From positions 716,556 to 780,555 of the forward strand of contig NZ_LJGT01000037.1 in the NCBI RefSeq assembly GCF_001751365.1: a stretch of 64,000 nucleotides of DNA, given 5' to 3'. The first letter of the stretch is position 1. The number at the start of each line of letters is the position of its first letter. Source of the DNA: Streptomyces abyssalis. GTDB taxonomy: Bacteria > Actinomycetota > Actinomycetes > Streptomycetales > Streptomycetaceae. Positions 16,484-24,994 of the stretch are shown in pieces. Position numbers and translations under genes: made by a program. Under the pieces are notes generated by a model. It was not told where the DNA came from and did no database searches. It saw nothing but the letters and a program-made list of their open reading frames with translations.

Positions 16484-17386
16484 GTGGGGCGCTACGACCG
16501 GCTCAGGCACATCCTGCAACTCGACCCGGAAGAGGACTTCCTGGAGATCTACCGGCTCTCGTCGACGTACGAGTTCCCCTGGGACTTCGCACGCTCGCTG
16601 GAGCTGGCTCTCTACCGCACGTACGCGGTGCCGAGCATCGGACGCCTGCTTGCCCGCACGGCGGAGCTGACCGACCGCACGCAGAAGCGCTACGACGACA
16701 CGGCGCTGCTCCTGGACGCGGTGGTCGAGCACGGTTTCACGTCCGACGAGGGCCGCACCGCCATCCGCCGGATCAACCAGATGCACAACAGCTACGACAT
16801 CTCGAACGACGACATGCGCTACGTGCTCTGCACGTTTGTGGTGATGCCGAAGCGGTGGCTCGACGCGTACGGCTGGCGGCGCCTGTCACGCCACGAGCAG
16901 GAGGCCTCCGCCGCCTACTACCGCACGCTCGGACGGCACATGGGAATCACCGGACTCCCCGGCGGCTACGGCGATTTCGAGACGTGTCTCGACGAGTACG
17001 AAGCCGCACATTTCGCCTGGGACCCGGACTCCCGGCACGTGTCGGACTCGACGCTGGAACTCATGGCGTCCTGGTATCCGTCGGCGCTCGCTCCGGCGGT
17101 GCGCGGCGCGAGCAAGGCGCTGCTGGACGACTCGCTGCTGCGGGCCTTCCGTTACGGACCGCCACGGCCGGGCGTGCGCGGGCTCGTACGGGGTGCCCTG
17201 CGGGCGCGGGCGCGTGCCGTACGGCTGATGCCGCCGCGGCGCACGCCGCACTACGCACGGCAGAACCCGGAGATCAAGGGCTACCCGGGCTATCCGGTGG
17301 GCTACCGGCTGGAGGACCTGGGCACGTTCCCCGGGCGTGAGGCGCGGGCCGCCGGCGGATGTCCGGTGCCGCACGGCAAGGCGTAG
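16484..17386 (+). CDS. MpaB/latex-clearing-type oxygenase family protein (DUF2236)
   Basis: 300 residues, GTG start with a GGAGGG box. The family signature is visible: the Arg/His region LLARTAELTDRTQKRYDDT, the heme-pocket stretch RRINQMHNSYDISNDDMRYV, then FVVMPKRWLDAYGWR. MpaB-type proteins are heme b oxygenases or of unknown activity; here the likely ligand histidines lie in the QMHNSY region. The last 50 residues are basic and Pro-rich (GYPGYPVGYRLEDLG). Substrate unknown. The gene is followed by a convergent methyltransferase. Confidence 0.82.
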   Translation: MGRYDRLRHILQLDPEEDFLEIYRLSSTYEFPWDFARSLELALYRTYAVPSIGRLLARTAELTDRTQKRYDDTALLLDAVVEHGFTSDEGRTAIRRINQMHNSYDISNDDMRYVLCTFVVMPKRWLDAYGWRRLSRHEQEASAAYYRTLGRHMGITGLPGGYGDFETCLDEYEAAHFAWDPDSRHVSDSTLELMASWYPSALAPAVRGASKALLDDSLLRAFRYGPPRPGVRGLVRGALRARARAVRLMPPRRTPHYARQNPEIKGYPGYPVGYRLEDLGTFPGREARAAGGCPVPHGKA

Positions 17387-17429
17387 CGGACGGGCCGGGG
17401 CGGGGTCTTGTCCCGGTCTCGTGCCGCGT

Positions 17430-18041
17430 TCACGGCGTCCGTGCCGCCAGTGCCAGGTAGCGGTCCTCGTCGTCGGCCAGGGACGTCAAGCGCCAGCCCG
17501 AACCGGCAAGCAGCGTACGGAGGTTGGGCTCCGCACGGAGGTCGTCCGCCGTCAGGGTGCGGCCCTGGCGCGCGGCGAGCGCCGCACGGCCGACGGGATG
17601 GAAGAGGGCGAGAGTGCCGCCCGGACGCACGACACGGGCCAGCTCGCGAAGGCCCCTGCCCGGACCGCCCAGATGGGAGATCAGACCGGCGGCGAACACG
17701 GCGTCGAGGCAGGCGTCGCGCAGCGGAAGCCGGCTGACGTCGGCGAGCAGCAGACGCGCACACGAATCCCGCCCCGCGCGCACGGCTTCGGAGATCATCT
17801 CCGGGGTGACGTCCGCACCGAGCACGGTGCCGCGGCGACCGGCGGCGGCGCGGAGCGGCGGCAGCGCCCGCCCGGTGCCGCAGCCCGCGTCGAGCACCGA
17901 GTCGCCCTCGTGGAGGCCGAGTTCGCCGACCGCCGCCTCGTAGGCGGGGCCGTCGTCGGGGAAGCGTGCGTCCCAGCGGGCCGCGCGGACGGAGAAGAAC
18001 TCACGTACACGGGCGGTCTCTTCGCTCGGCTCCTGCGGCAT
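17430..18041 (-). CDS. Class I SAM-dependent methyltransferase
   Basis: 203 residues, ATG 18041 after AGGAGG. It has a Rossmann-type core: motif I VLDAGCGTGRALPPL, motif II VLGADVTPEM, motif III ARLLLADVSRLPLRDA, then LARVVRPGGTLALFHPVG. It resembles UbiE/Methyltransf_11 proteins acting on small molecules. No partner gene reveals the substrate. It is followed on the same strand, upstream, by the PPOX gene with 62 nt between, so the two could be co-transcribed. Confidence 0.88.
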   Translation of the reverse strand: MPQEPSEETARVREFFSVRAARWDARFPDDGPAYEAAVGELGLHEGDSVLDAGCGTGRALPPLRAAAGRRGTVLGADVTPEMISEAVRAGRDSCARLLLADVSRLPLRDACLDAVFAAGLISHLGGPGRGLRELARVVRPGGTLALFHPVGRAALAARQGRTLTADDLRAEPNLRTLLAGSGWRLTSLADDEDRYLALAARTP

Positions 18042-18103
18042 GGGCCTCCTGATGACGGACGGACGGACGGGCGGGGTGGGGCACGGGGGCGCGGCGCGGC
18101 CGG

Positions 18104-18532
18104 TCAGTCCGCGATGCCGGAGAGCGCCACGACCTTGCCGATGCGCACTCGTACGAGCAACTCGCCCGGCACGGCGTTGCGTGCGCCGAACTCCGCCCCT
18201 GCATCCTCGCCCATGTAACGGGCGCCGATGCGGGTGGCCCAGTGCAGCATTTCGTCCATGTCGCGGCTCAACTCGGCGCGGCCGTCCAGGACCACGAATG
18301 CGAACGGCGGCCGTTCGTCGTCCACACAGAGGGAGACGCGGCCGTCGCGGGCGAGATTGCGCCCCTTGACCGTGTCCTCACCTGTGTTGAAGAGCAGATC
18401 GCCGCCGTCGAGCACGAACCACACGGGGGCGACGTGGGGGCGTCCGTCCGCGCGCACCGTTGAGAGTTTGCCCGTACGCGTGCCCTCGGAGATGAAGCCG
18501 CGCCACTCGTCTTCCGTCATCCTCACAGCCAT
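18104..18532 (-). CDS. PPOX-class (probably F420-dependent) flavin/deazaflavin oxidoreductase
   Basis: 142 residues from ATG 18532 (ATG 18550 is an alternative; neither has a strong ribosome binding site, so a leaderless message is possible). The split-barrel pattern is clear: GKLSTVRADGRPHVAPVWF, LLFNTGEDTVKGRNLARDGR, SLCVDDERPPFAFVVLDGRA, and ARYMGEDAGAEFGARNAVPG. Close actinomycete relatives are annotated as F420-binding PPOX proteins. It probably reduces or oxidises a small organic substrate with F420 or FMN. The start region faces the divergent roadblock gene. Confidence 0.85.
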   Translation of the reverse strand: MAVRMTEDEWRGFISEGTRTGKLSTVRADGRPHVAPVWFVLDGGDLLFNTGEDTVKGRNLARDGRVSLCVDDERPPFAFVVLDGRAELSRDMDEMLHWATRIGARYMGEDAGAEFGARNAVPGELLVRVRIGKVVALSGIAD

Positions 18533-18660
18533 GGGTCCATACTGCGCCATGCGTACACGGACCGTGGCACTGAGTGCGGCACGTGAGCGTGTGGTTGCTC
18601 GCCGCGTTGTGGTGGGTAAGGGTGGCACGGCAGCAGCTGAGGAGAAGGGGGAACGCCGGG

Positions 18661-19053
18661 ATGGCGCTGAACACAGGGCTCGACTGGCTGCTCGATGACC
18701 TGACGGAGCGGATCTCGTCCGTACGGCACGCGATGGTGCTCTCGACCGACGGTCTGGTCACCGCGAACAGTCAGACCCTGGAGAAGGCCGACGCGGAGCA
18801 TCTCGCCGCGGTCGCGTCCGGTCTGCAGTCGCTGGCGAAGGGGTCCGGGATCCAGTTCGGTTCGGGACGGGTGCGGCAGACGATGATCGAGTTCGAGGAG
18901 GGGTTGCTCTTCGTGACCTCCGCGGGCGAGGGGAGCTGCCTGTGCGTGCTGACAGGCGACGACACCGACGTGGGGGCTGTCGCCTATGAGATGACGCTGC
19001 TGGTGAACCGCGTCGGCGAGCATCTCGGACTGGCGGCGCGTAACGGCATGTAG
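18661..19053 (+). CDS. Roadblock/LC7-domain protein
   Basis: 130 residues, ATG 18661 with GGAGAAGGGGG upstream. The fold is one roadblock/LC7 domain: LDWLLDDLTERISSVRHAMV, LSTDGLVTANSQTLEK, LAAVASGLQSLAKGSGI, then VLTGDDTDVGAVAYEMTLLV. In Streptomyces such proteins usually sit in conservons with a sensor kinase, a DUF742 protein and a small GTPase, where they act as GTPase regulators. None of those partners is adjacent here, so this is an orphan copy. Confidence 0.9.
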   Translation: MALNTGLDWLLDDLTERISSVRHAMVLSTDGLVTANSQTLEKADAEHLAAVASGLQSLAKGSGIQFGSGRVRQTMIEFEEGLLFVTSAGEGSCLCVLTGDDTDVGAVAYEMTLLVNRVGEHLGLAARNGM

Positions 19054-19164
19054 CCCTGTGACCAGCAGGGTTCGCCGGTCGGGGACGCGCCCCCGGGCCT
19101 TGCCTCCCGGGCGGTGCCGTGAAGCGGTCCCGTGCCCGTCCGCCTTGCGGGCCCGCAGGCCGAG

Positions 19165-19173
19165 TTATCCACA
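19165..19173 (+). other. Single DnaA-box-like nonamer TTATCCACA
   Basis: An exact match to the classical DnaA-box consensus in the 261-nt gap 19054-19314 between the roadblock gene and the next plus-strand gene. It is a lone box, not a cluster, so it is not an origin. Such isolated boxes before genes are frequent in Streptomyces and could titrate DnaA or regulate the gene downstream. Otherwise the gap holds short TGTCGTC repeats (about 19196-19211). Confidence 0.4.
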
Positions 19174-19314
19174 GGCCGGGCGGGATGCATGCCTGTCGTC
19201 TACTGTCGTCACTGTGAGTAGCGGGGATCACCGGCTCTTGATCAGGCCTGGAGCAGGTCCGGAACAGAGCTGGGTCCCGGCTGGATACGACGACAGGACG
19301 ACGGGGGAGAGACC

Positions 19315-20412
19315 ATGCTGGACGATGTCGCGATGAGCACGGCGAGGCGGCAACTGGGCCTGACCTCAGGGGCGATGGAGCTGGCCGTGCAGCTCGGAGA
19401 GGTGCGTACCGTCCGAGCTGTACGAGAGGTGCGTGCCGCGGGAGCGGTGGACGCGGTCCGCACGGCGGCGGCCGGCGGGTGGACGCCCGGCAGGGTGCCC
19501 CGGGAGGAACTGGCCCGGCTGCGTGCCGCCGAGGATTTTCCGCACGGGCTGCAGGAGCGGCTGCGTGTGGTGGACGCGGGCGGCGGTGCGCGGGTTCTCG
19601 GTGTCACAGCGGCACGGTTCGCGCGTCTGGCGCGGGGTGGCTGCTTCAGCCCGGTGCGCTTCTACGTGAACCGCTACGGAACCGTGGTCTGGCTGTATCC
19701 GGAGACGGAGCTGCGTGCCTTCGCCGAGAACCGGCCGGAGCTGCTTGCCGGAAGGCTCCCGCGCGGGCTGCGCATGCTGCTGGCGGAAGGGGTGGACCTG
19801 CGAGCCGGGCACTGGCGCGGCCGCCGGGTCCGCGCGCTGTGCCGGGAGGCGGACGGGCCATGGGAAGCGGCCGCGGCGCGGGCGGCGCTGCTCGGCGAGG
19901 AGGCCCTGGAGGAAGCCGTTCCCGATGCGGGTGAACGGGCCCGGTTGAGCGCCCTCAGGCCTGAGTTGGCGCCGTTCCGGGCGAGGTCTGCCGTCGTGCG
20001 GGAGGTGGTGGAAGCCTTGTGCAAGGCGGACGGTGAGGACGAGGTCTTCTGGCAGCGGCTCATGCTCGCCGCCGACTTGGAGAGCGCACGCGCGTCCGGG
20101 GAACCCCCGGCGTCAGCGGTGGCCGCGGCTTCCGCGTGCCCGTCCGCTCCTGGCGGCGGCGCAGAGGTGACCGTGGAGGGGCCGGGCGGCGGCCGGGGGG
20201 CCGTGAAGGCGCAGGCCGCGCCGCCGGTGCGGGACTCCGCCGGGGTGAGGTCACCGTGCGCGGGCGCCGGCGCAGGCCGCGGCAGGACGCGTGCCGTCGA
20301 GCGGAGGGCCCGGGCGCTGACGGTGCTGCGTGCCCGGCGGCAGCGCCCCTTCCCGTCGCGTCCGGACGTGCTGCGTGTACGGAGGCGAGGGCTCAGCCGC
20401 CCAGCTTTCTGA
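19315..20412 (+). CDS. Actinomycete-specific hypothetical protein (DUF6397-like)
   Basis: 365 residues from ATG 19315, preceded by GGGGGAGAG. The N-terminal 230 residues are a conserved-looking block with probable helix-turn-helix character: RRQLGLTSGAMELAVQLGEV, VPREELARLRAAEDFPHGL, and FSPVRFYVNRYGTVVWLYPE. From about residue 265 the sequence becomes Ala/Gly/Pro/Arg-rich and is probably disordered. I believe it belongs to the Streptomyces family DUF6397, function unknown, but cannot confirm this. Its stop lies inside the 3' end of the convergent thioesterase gene (20-nt overlap). Confidence 0.78.
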   Translation: MLDDVAMSTARRQLGLTSGAMELAVQLGEVRTVRAVREVRAAGAVDAVRTAAAGGWTPGRVPREELARLRAAEDFPHGLQERLRVVDAGGGARVLGVTAARFARLARGGCFSPVRFYVNRYGTVVWLYPETELRAFAENRPELLAGRLPRGLRMLLAEGVDLRAGHWRGRRVRALCREADGPWEAAAARAALLGEEALEEAVPDAGERARLSALRPELAPFRARSAVVREVVEALCKADGEDEVFWQRLMLAADLESARASGEPPASAVAAASACPSAPGGGAEVTVEGPGGGRGAVKAQAAPPVRDSAGVRSPCAGAGAGRGRTRAVERRARALTVLRARRQRPFPSRPDVLRVRRRGLSRPAF

Positions 20413-21259
20413 ACAGGCCCTCCTGCATCACCGAGACGATCAACTGGCCCTCGCGGTCGAAGATCTGGCCACGTGCCAGTCCCCGGCCGCCCGTCGCGAT
20501 GGGTGACTCCTGCTGGTACAGGAACCACTCGTCCGCGCGGAACGGCCTGTGGAACCACATCGCGTGATCGAGGGAGGCCATGTCGAAGCCCCGCGGGCCC
20601 CACAGCGGCTCGACGGGGATGCGTACGGCGTCGAGGAGCGTCATGTCGCTGGCGTAGGTGAGGGCGCAGGTGTGCACGAGCGGGTCGTCACCGAGCGAGC
20701 CGCTTGCCCGCATCCACACTCCGCTGCGCGGCTCGACGTCGCGCAGTGACCCGGCGTCCCAGCGCAGCCGCTCGACATAGCGGATGTCGAAGGCCATGCG
20801 GCGTTCCATGCGTTCCAGGGACTCGGGGAGTTCGCCGAGGTGGTCGCGGATCTCGTCGGCCAGCTTCGGAAGGGTCTCCGGGTCCGGCACCTCGGGCATC
20901 GGAACCTGGTGGTCGATGCCGGGTTCCGGCTGATGGAAGGAGGCGGTGAGGTTGAAGATGGTCCGGCCCTGCTGCACGGCCACGACGCGCCGGGTGGTGA
21001 ACGAGCGGCCGTCCCGCACCCGTTCGACCTGGTACACGATGGGCACCCCGGGGACGCCCGGCCGCAGGAAGTACGCGTGCAGGGAGTGCACCGGCCGGTG
21101 GCCGTCCGTGGTGCGTCCCGCGGCGACGAGGGCCTGCCCGGCGACCTGGCCGCCGAACACGCGCTGGAGGTTCTCCTGCGGGCTGCGCCCGCGGAAGATG
21201 TCGATCTCGATCCGTTCAAGGTCGAGCAGCCCGGCGAGCTGTCCGGCTGGGCTGGTCAT
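20393..21259 (-). CDS. tesB: Acyl-CoA thioesterase II
   Basis: 288 residues, ATG 21259 with AGGAG 8 nt upstream. A double-hotdog thioesterase that hydrolyses acyl-CoA to free acid and CoA in the cytoplasm. N-terminal hotdog: LDLERIEIDIFRGRSPQENL, RVFGGQVAGQALVAAGRT, VHSLHAYFLRPG. C-terminal hotdog: SLDHAMWFHRPFRADEWFLY with the catalytic Asp in SLDHAMW, and SPIATGGRGLARGQIFDREG. The length is typical of TesB. It lies 58 nt downstream of the DEAD-box helicase gene on the same strand and may share its transcript. Confidence 0.95.
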   Translation of the reverse strand: MTSPAGQLAGLLDLERIEIDIFRGRSPQENLQRVFGGQVAGQALVAAGRTTDGHRPVHSLHAYFLRPGVPGVPIVYQVERVRDGRSFTTRRVVAVQQGRTIFNLTASFHQPEPGIDHQVPMPEVPDPETLPKLADEIRDHLGELPESLERMERRMAFDIRYVERLRWDAGSLRDVEPRSGVWMRASGSLGDDPLVHTCALTYASDMTLLDAVRIPVEPLWGPRGFDMASLDHAMWFHRPFRADEWFLYQQESPIATGGRGLARGQIFDREGQLIVSVMQEGLFRKLGG

Positions 21260-21317
21260 GGGGAGTGCTCCTCTTCCTGGTGCCGGGGGCCGGCGTTCAC
21301 ATGCCGCGTGCCGGGGC

Positions 21318-23846
21318 TCACAGCCGGCCCACGTCGATCACCTTGATCACGGCGCGGCCCTCCTCGTCGGAGGCGGTCAGATCGACTTCGGCGGAGATGC
21401 CCCAGTCCCTGTCGCCCTCGGGGTCTGCGAAGGTCTGCCGGACGCGCCACAGCGCCTCGTCGGGCACCTCCTCGATCCGCAGCAGTCCGGGGCCGCGGGC
21501 GTCGGGGCCGGTGCCCAGGTCGTCGTACTCGTCCCAGTAGCCGTCCATGGCACTCGCCCAGGCGTCCTCGTCCCAGCCGGACTCGGCGTCCAGCTCGCCC
21601 AGTTCACCTGTCTTGTCCAGCGCGGCGAGCTCCACCCGGCGGAACATGGCGTTGCGCACCAGTACGCGGAAGGCGCGGGGGTTTGCGGTGACAGGCCGGA
21701 CGTGGTCGGCGCGTTCCTGCGCCTCCTCGGCGCTCTCCTCCTCGGGGTTGGCGAGCTGCTCCCACTCGTCCAGGAGGCTGGAGTCGACCTGCCGGACCAT
21801 CTCGCCGAGCCACTCGATGATGTCCTGGAAGTCCTCGGACTTCTTCTCGTCGGGGACGGTGTGCTCCAGGGCCTTGTAGGCGCCGGCCAGGTAGCGCAGC
21901 ACGATGCCTTCGGTGCGGGCCAGTTCGTAGAAGGAGACGAACTCCGCGAAAGTCATGGCCCGTTCGTACATGTCGCGGATGACCGACTTGGGGGAGAGAG
22001 GGTGGTCGCCGACCCACGGATGGGACTTGCGGTAGAGGCCGTAGGCGTGGAAGAGCAGTTCGTCGAGCGGCTGGGGATGGCTGACGTCCATCAGCCGCTC
22101 CATCCGCTCCTCGTACTCGATTCCGTCGGCCTTCATCTGTGCGACGGCCTCGCCCTTGGCCTTGTTCGTCTGCGCGGCCAGGATCTGGCGGGGGTCGTCG
22201 AGCGTGGACTCGACGACGGAGACCATGTCCAGGGCGTAGGACGGGGATTCGGGATCGAGCAGCTCGAAGGCAGCCAGCGCGAAGGTGGACAGCGGCTGGT
22301 TGAGCGCGAAGTCGTGCTGCAGGTCGACGGTGAGCCGCACGGTGCGGCCCTGCGCGTCCGGCTCGTCCAGCCGCTCGACGACACCTCCGTCCAGCAGCGA
22401 GCGGTAGATGGCGATCGCTCTGCGGATGTGCCTCAGCTGGGAGCGGCGGTCCTCGTGGTTGTCCTCCAGCAGCTTGCGCATCTGTGCGAAGGCGTCGCCG
22501 GGCCGTGCGATCACGGACAGCAGCATCGCGTGGGTGACGCGGAAGCGGGAGCCGAGCGGCTCGGGATCGGAGGCGATCAGCTTCTCGAAGGTCTGCTGCC
22601 CCCAGTTGACGAAGCCCTCCGGGGCCTTCTTGCGCACGACCTTCCGGCGTTTCTTCGGGTCGTCGCCGGCCTTGGCGAGCGCCTTCTCGTTCTCGACGAC
22701 GTGCTCGGGGGCCTGCGCGACGACGAAGCCGGAGGTGTCGAAGCCGGCCCGCCCCGCGCGGCCGGCGATCTGGTGGAACTCCCGGGCGCGCAGCGTACGG
22801 ACACGGATGCCGTCGTACTTGGTGAGCGCGGTGAACAGCACTGTGCGGATGGGCACGTTGACGCCGACACCGAGGGTGTCCGTGCCGCAGATGACCTTCA
22901 GCAGGCCGGCCTGCGCGAGCCGTTCGACGAGTCTGCGGTACTTGGGCAGCATGCCTGCGTGGTGCACGCCGACGCCGTGGCGCACGTAGCGCGAGAGGTT
23001 GCGGCCGAAGCGCGTGGTGAAGCGGAAATTGCCGATGATCTTGGCGATCTCGTCCTTCTCCGCGCGGGTGCACATGTTGATGCTCATCAGCGCCTGCGCC
23101 CGCTCCACCGCCTGGGCCTGCGTGAAGTGCACGATGTAGACGGGCGCCTGACGGGTCTCCAGGAGTTCCGTGACCGTCTCCGTGAGCCCGGTGGTGCGGT
23201 ATTCGTACGACAGCGGCACGGGACGGGTGGCGGAGCGTACGACCGTGGTGTCGCGGCCCGTGCGTCGCTTCAGGTCGTCCTCGAAGCGTGTGACGTCGCC
23301 GAGCGTCGCGGACATCAGCACGAACTGCGCCTGGGGGAGTTCCAGCAGCGGGATCTGCCATGCCCAGCCGCGGTCCGGTTCGGCGTAGAAGTGGAATTCG
23401 TCCATCACGACCTGGCCGATGTCGGCCTGCGAGCCGTCCCGCAGCGCGATGGAGGCGAGTACCTCTGCCGTGCAGCAGATGACGGGGGCGTCGGGGTTGA
23501 CGGACGCGTCGCCGGTGAGCATGCCGACGTTCTCCGTGCCGAAGATCTTGCACAGGTCGAAGAACTTCTCCGAGACCAGCGCCTTGATCGGAGCGGTGTA
23601 GAAGGTGACCTCGTCCCGGGCGAGAGCGGCGAAGTGGGCGCCCGCGGCGACCAGGCTCTTTCCGGAGCCGGTGGGCGTGGAGAGAATCACGTTCGCGCCG
23701 GAGACCACCTCGATCAGCGCTTCCTCCTGGGCGGGGTAGAGCGAGATACCCCTTTCCTCCGCCCAGCCGGAGAAGGCCTCGTAGAGGGCGTCGGGGTCCG
23801 CGTCGCTCGGCATCTGATCGATGAGGGTGGCTGTCACGCACCCCAT
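21318..23846 (-). CDS. DEAD/DEAH-box RNA helicase with DUF3516-type C-terminal region
   Basis: 842 residues from ATG 23846, chosen because GAGGAAGG lies close upstream; an ATG at 23897 lacks a box. Helicase core: motif I STPTGSGKSLVAAGAHF near residue 55, motif II DEFH near 148, motif III LMSATLGD, and in lobe two GVGVHHAGMLPKYRRLVE, CGTDTLGVGVNVP and QIAGRAGRAGFDT. The rest (PYALDMVSVVESTLDDPRQI to DVGRL) is the DUF3516-type tail found in actinobacterial Ski2/Mtr4-like helicases. It probably unwinds structured RNA. The protein is strongly conserved in Streptomyces, and nothing looks broken. Confidence 0.93.
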   Translation of the reverse strand: MGCVTATLIDQMPSDADPDALYEAFSGWAEERGISLYPAQEEALIEVVSGANVILSTPTGSGKSLVAAGAHFAALARDEVTFYTAPIKALVSEKFFDLCKIFGTENVGMLTGDASVNPDAPVICCTAEVLASIALRDGSQADIGQVVMDEFHFYAEPDRGWAWQIPLLELPQAQFVLMSATLGDVTRFEDDLKRRTGRDTTVVRSATRPVPLSYEYRTTGLTETVTELLETRQAPVYIVHFTQAQAVERAQALMSINMCTRAEKDEIAKIIGNFRFTTRFGRNLSRYVRHGVGVHHAGMLPKYRRLVERLAQAGLLKVICGTDTLGVGVNVPIRTVLFTALTKYDGIRVRTLRAREFHQIAGRAGRAGFDTSGFVVAQAPEHVVENEKALAKAGDDPKKRRKVVRKKAPEGFVNWGQQTFEKLIASDPEPLGSRFRVTHAMLLSVIARPGDAFAQMRKLLEDNHEDRRSQLRHIRRAIAIYRSLLDGGVVERLDEPDAQGRTVRLTVDLQHDFALNQPLSTFALAAFELLDPESPSYALDMVSVVESTLDDPRQILAAQTNKAKGEAVAQMKADGIEYEERMERLMDVSHPQPLDELLFHAYGLYRKSHPWVGDHPLSPKSVIRDMYERAMTFAEFVSFYELARTEGIVLRYLAGAYKALEHTVPDEKKSEDFQDIIEWLGEMVRQVDSSLLDEWEQLANPEEESAEEAQERADHVRPVTANPRAFRVLVRNAMFRRVELAALDKTGELGELDAESGWDEDAWASAMDGYWDEYDDLGTGPDARGPGLLRIEEVPDEALWRVRQTFADPEGDRDWGISAEVDLTASDEEGRAVIKVIDVGRL

Positions 23847-24027
23847 ACTGCCTTCCTCGCTTCCGCTACCGGGAACCGGTGGCAGTCGCGTGATCATCTG
23901 CCGATACGCTGTCTCGCCGACGAGGTGTCAGCGGACCGGGCGATCAGAGCGCGCACGGCGGCCGGTTGGGACCGGGGCCGCTCGCGTGCGGCCCCACCGC
24001 GAGCAGCCACAGGGGTGGGGGACGGAC

Positions 24028-24822
24028 ATGATGGGACCGGCGCATTCGCTGTCGGGGGCGGCCGCCTGGCTGGGAGTGGGAGCCGGGGCCGCGGCACTGG
24101 ACCACCCCATGCCCTGGCCGGTGCTGCTGGCGGGTGCCCTGATCAGCTCGGGTGCTGCGCTGGCCCCGGACCTCGACCACAAGTCGGCCACGATCTCCCG
24201 AGCCTTCGGGCCGATATCCCGGGGGCTGTGCGGAGTGATCGACAAACTCTCCGAGTCGGTCTACAACGCGACCCGCGGGAGCGGAGAGCGGCGCCGCTCA
24301 GGCGGGCACCGCACCCTCACACACACCTGGCCGTGGGCGCTCTTCCTCGGAGCCGGCTTCTCCGCGGCAGCGGTCTTCGGCGGCCGCTGGGCGGTGCTGG
24401 TGATCCTCTTCATCCACATGGTGCTGGCCGTGGAAGGGCTGCTGTGGCGTGCCGCCCGGGTCTCCAGCGACATCCTCGTGTGGCTGCTGGGCGCGACGAG
24501 TGCATGGATCCTCGCCGACGTACTCGACCAGCCGGGCAACGGCGCAGGGTGGCTCTTCACAGGCCAGGGTCAGGAGTATCTGTGGCTCGGGCTGCCGATC
24601 GTGCTGGGTGCGCTGGTCCACGACATCGGCGACGCGATCACCATCTCGGGCTGCCCGGTCCTGTGGCCGCTGCCCATAAAGGGAAAGCGCTGGTACGCGC
24701 TCGGCACACCGCGGTTCATGCGCTTCCGCGCCGGGACCTGGGTCGAGAACTGGCTGCTGATGCCCCTGTTCATGGTGCTCGGCGGTGTGGGAGGGCTCTT
24801 CGCGCTGGGCGTCATAGGCTGA
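24028..24822 (+). CDS. Membrane-bound metal-dependent hydrolase-like protein (DUF457/YdjM type)
   Basis: 264 residues. N-terminal motif MMGPAHSLSGAAAWLG, then LISSGAALAPDLDHKSATIS, and a histidine cluster SGGHRTLTHTWPWALFLGAG, matching the His/Asp pattern (DLDH, HR.LTH) of the LexA-binding/YdjM-related membrane hydrolase family. Five or six hydrophobic segments follow, and an ALVHDIGDAITISGCPVLWP stretch adds His-Asp. The catalytic role of the family is inferred, not proven. ATG 24028 follows GGGGGACGG; ATG 24031 is an alternative. The 3' end carries its own terminator hairpin. Confidence 0.82.
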   Translation: MMGPAHSLSGAAAWLGVGAGAAALDHPMPWPVLLAGALISSGAALAPDLDHKSATISRAFGPISRGLCGVIDKLSESVYNATRGSGERRRSGGHRTLTHTWPWALFLGAGFSAAAVFGGRWAVLVILFIHMVLAVEGLLWRAARVSSDILVWLLGATSAWILADVLDQPGNGAGWLFTGQGQEYLWLGLPIVLGALVHDIGDAITISGCPVLWPLPIKGKRWYALGTPRFMRFRAGTWVENWLLMPLFMVLGGVGGLFALGVIG

Positions 24823-24833
24823 CGCCCAGCGCG
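24801..24833. terminator. Terminator hairpin overlapping the stop codon
   Basis: The 13-base arms 24801-24813 and 24821-24833 are perfect complements around the loop 24814-24820. The stop codon (24820-24822) lies at the loop/right-arm border, so the last seven codons of the hydrolase-like gene are part of the terminator stem. Confidence 0.7.
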
Positions 24834-24900
24834 GGCAGGGCCGGAGGCGGTCCGTTCCGCGGTGTCTTCACCGGCGCGGCCCCGTCTCCGCCCTGCACAG

Positions 24901-24930
24901 CCCCGTTCCCGGACACCCCGTTCCCGGACG
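24901..24930. repeat. Two tandem 15-bp copies
   Basis: CCCCGTTCCCGGACA is followed directly by CCCCGTTCCCGGACG in the gap between the hydrolase-like gene and the convergent ABC exporter. Only the last base differs. No function is apparent. Confidence 0.6.
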
Positions 24931-24994
24931 GCCACTGGTCCTCGCCGGGCATGCTCCGATCCTTCTCGTCCGGTACGCCGGCGCGCCCGGCCGT

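Noticed and set aside
19165..19173. Replication origin
   Set aside because: Only one DnaA box, and no dnaA, dnaN, gyrase or box cluster in the window.
24901..24930. CRISPR or minisatellite array
   Set aside because: Only two direct copies with no spacer; no other regularly spaced repeats or cas genes exist in the window.
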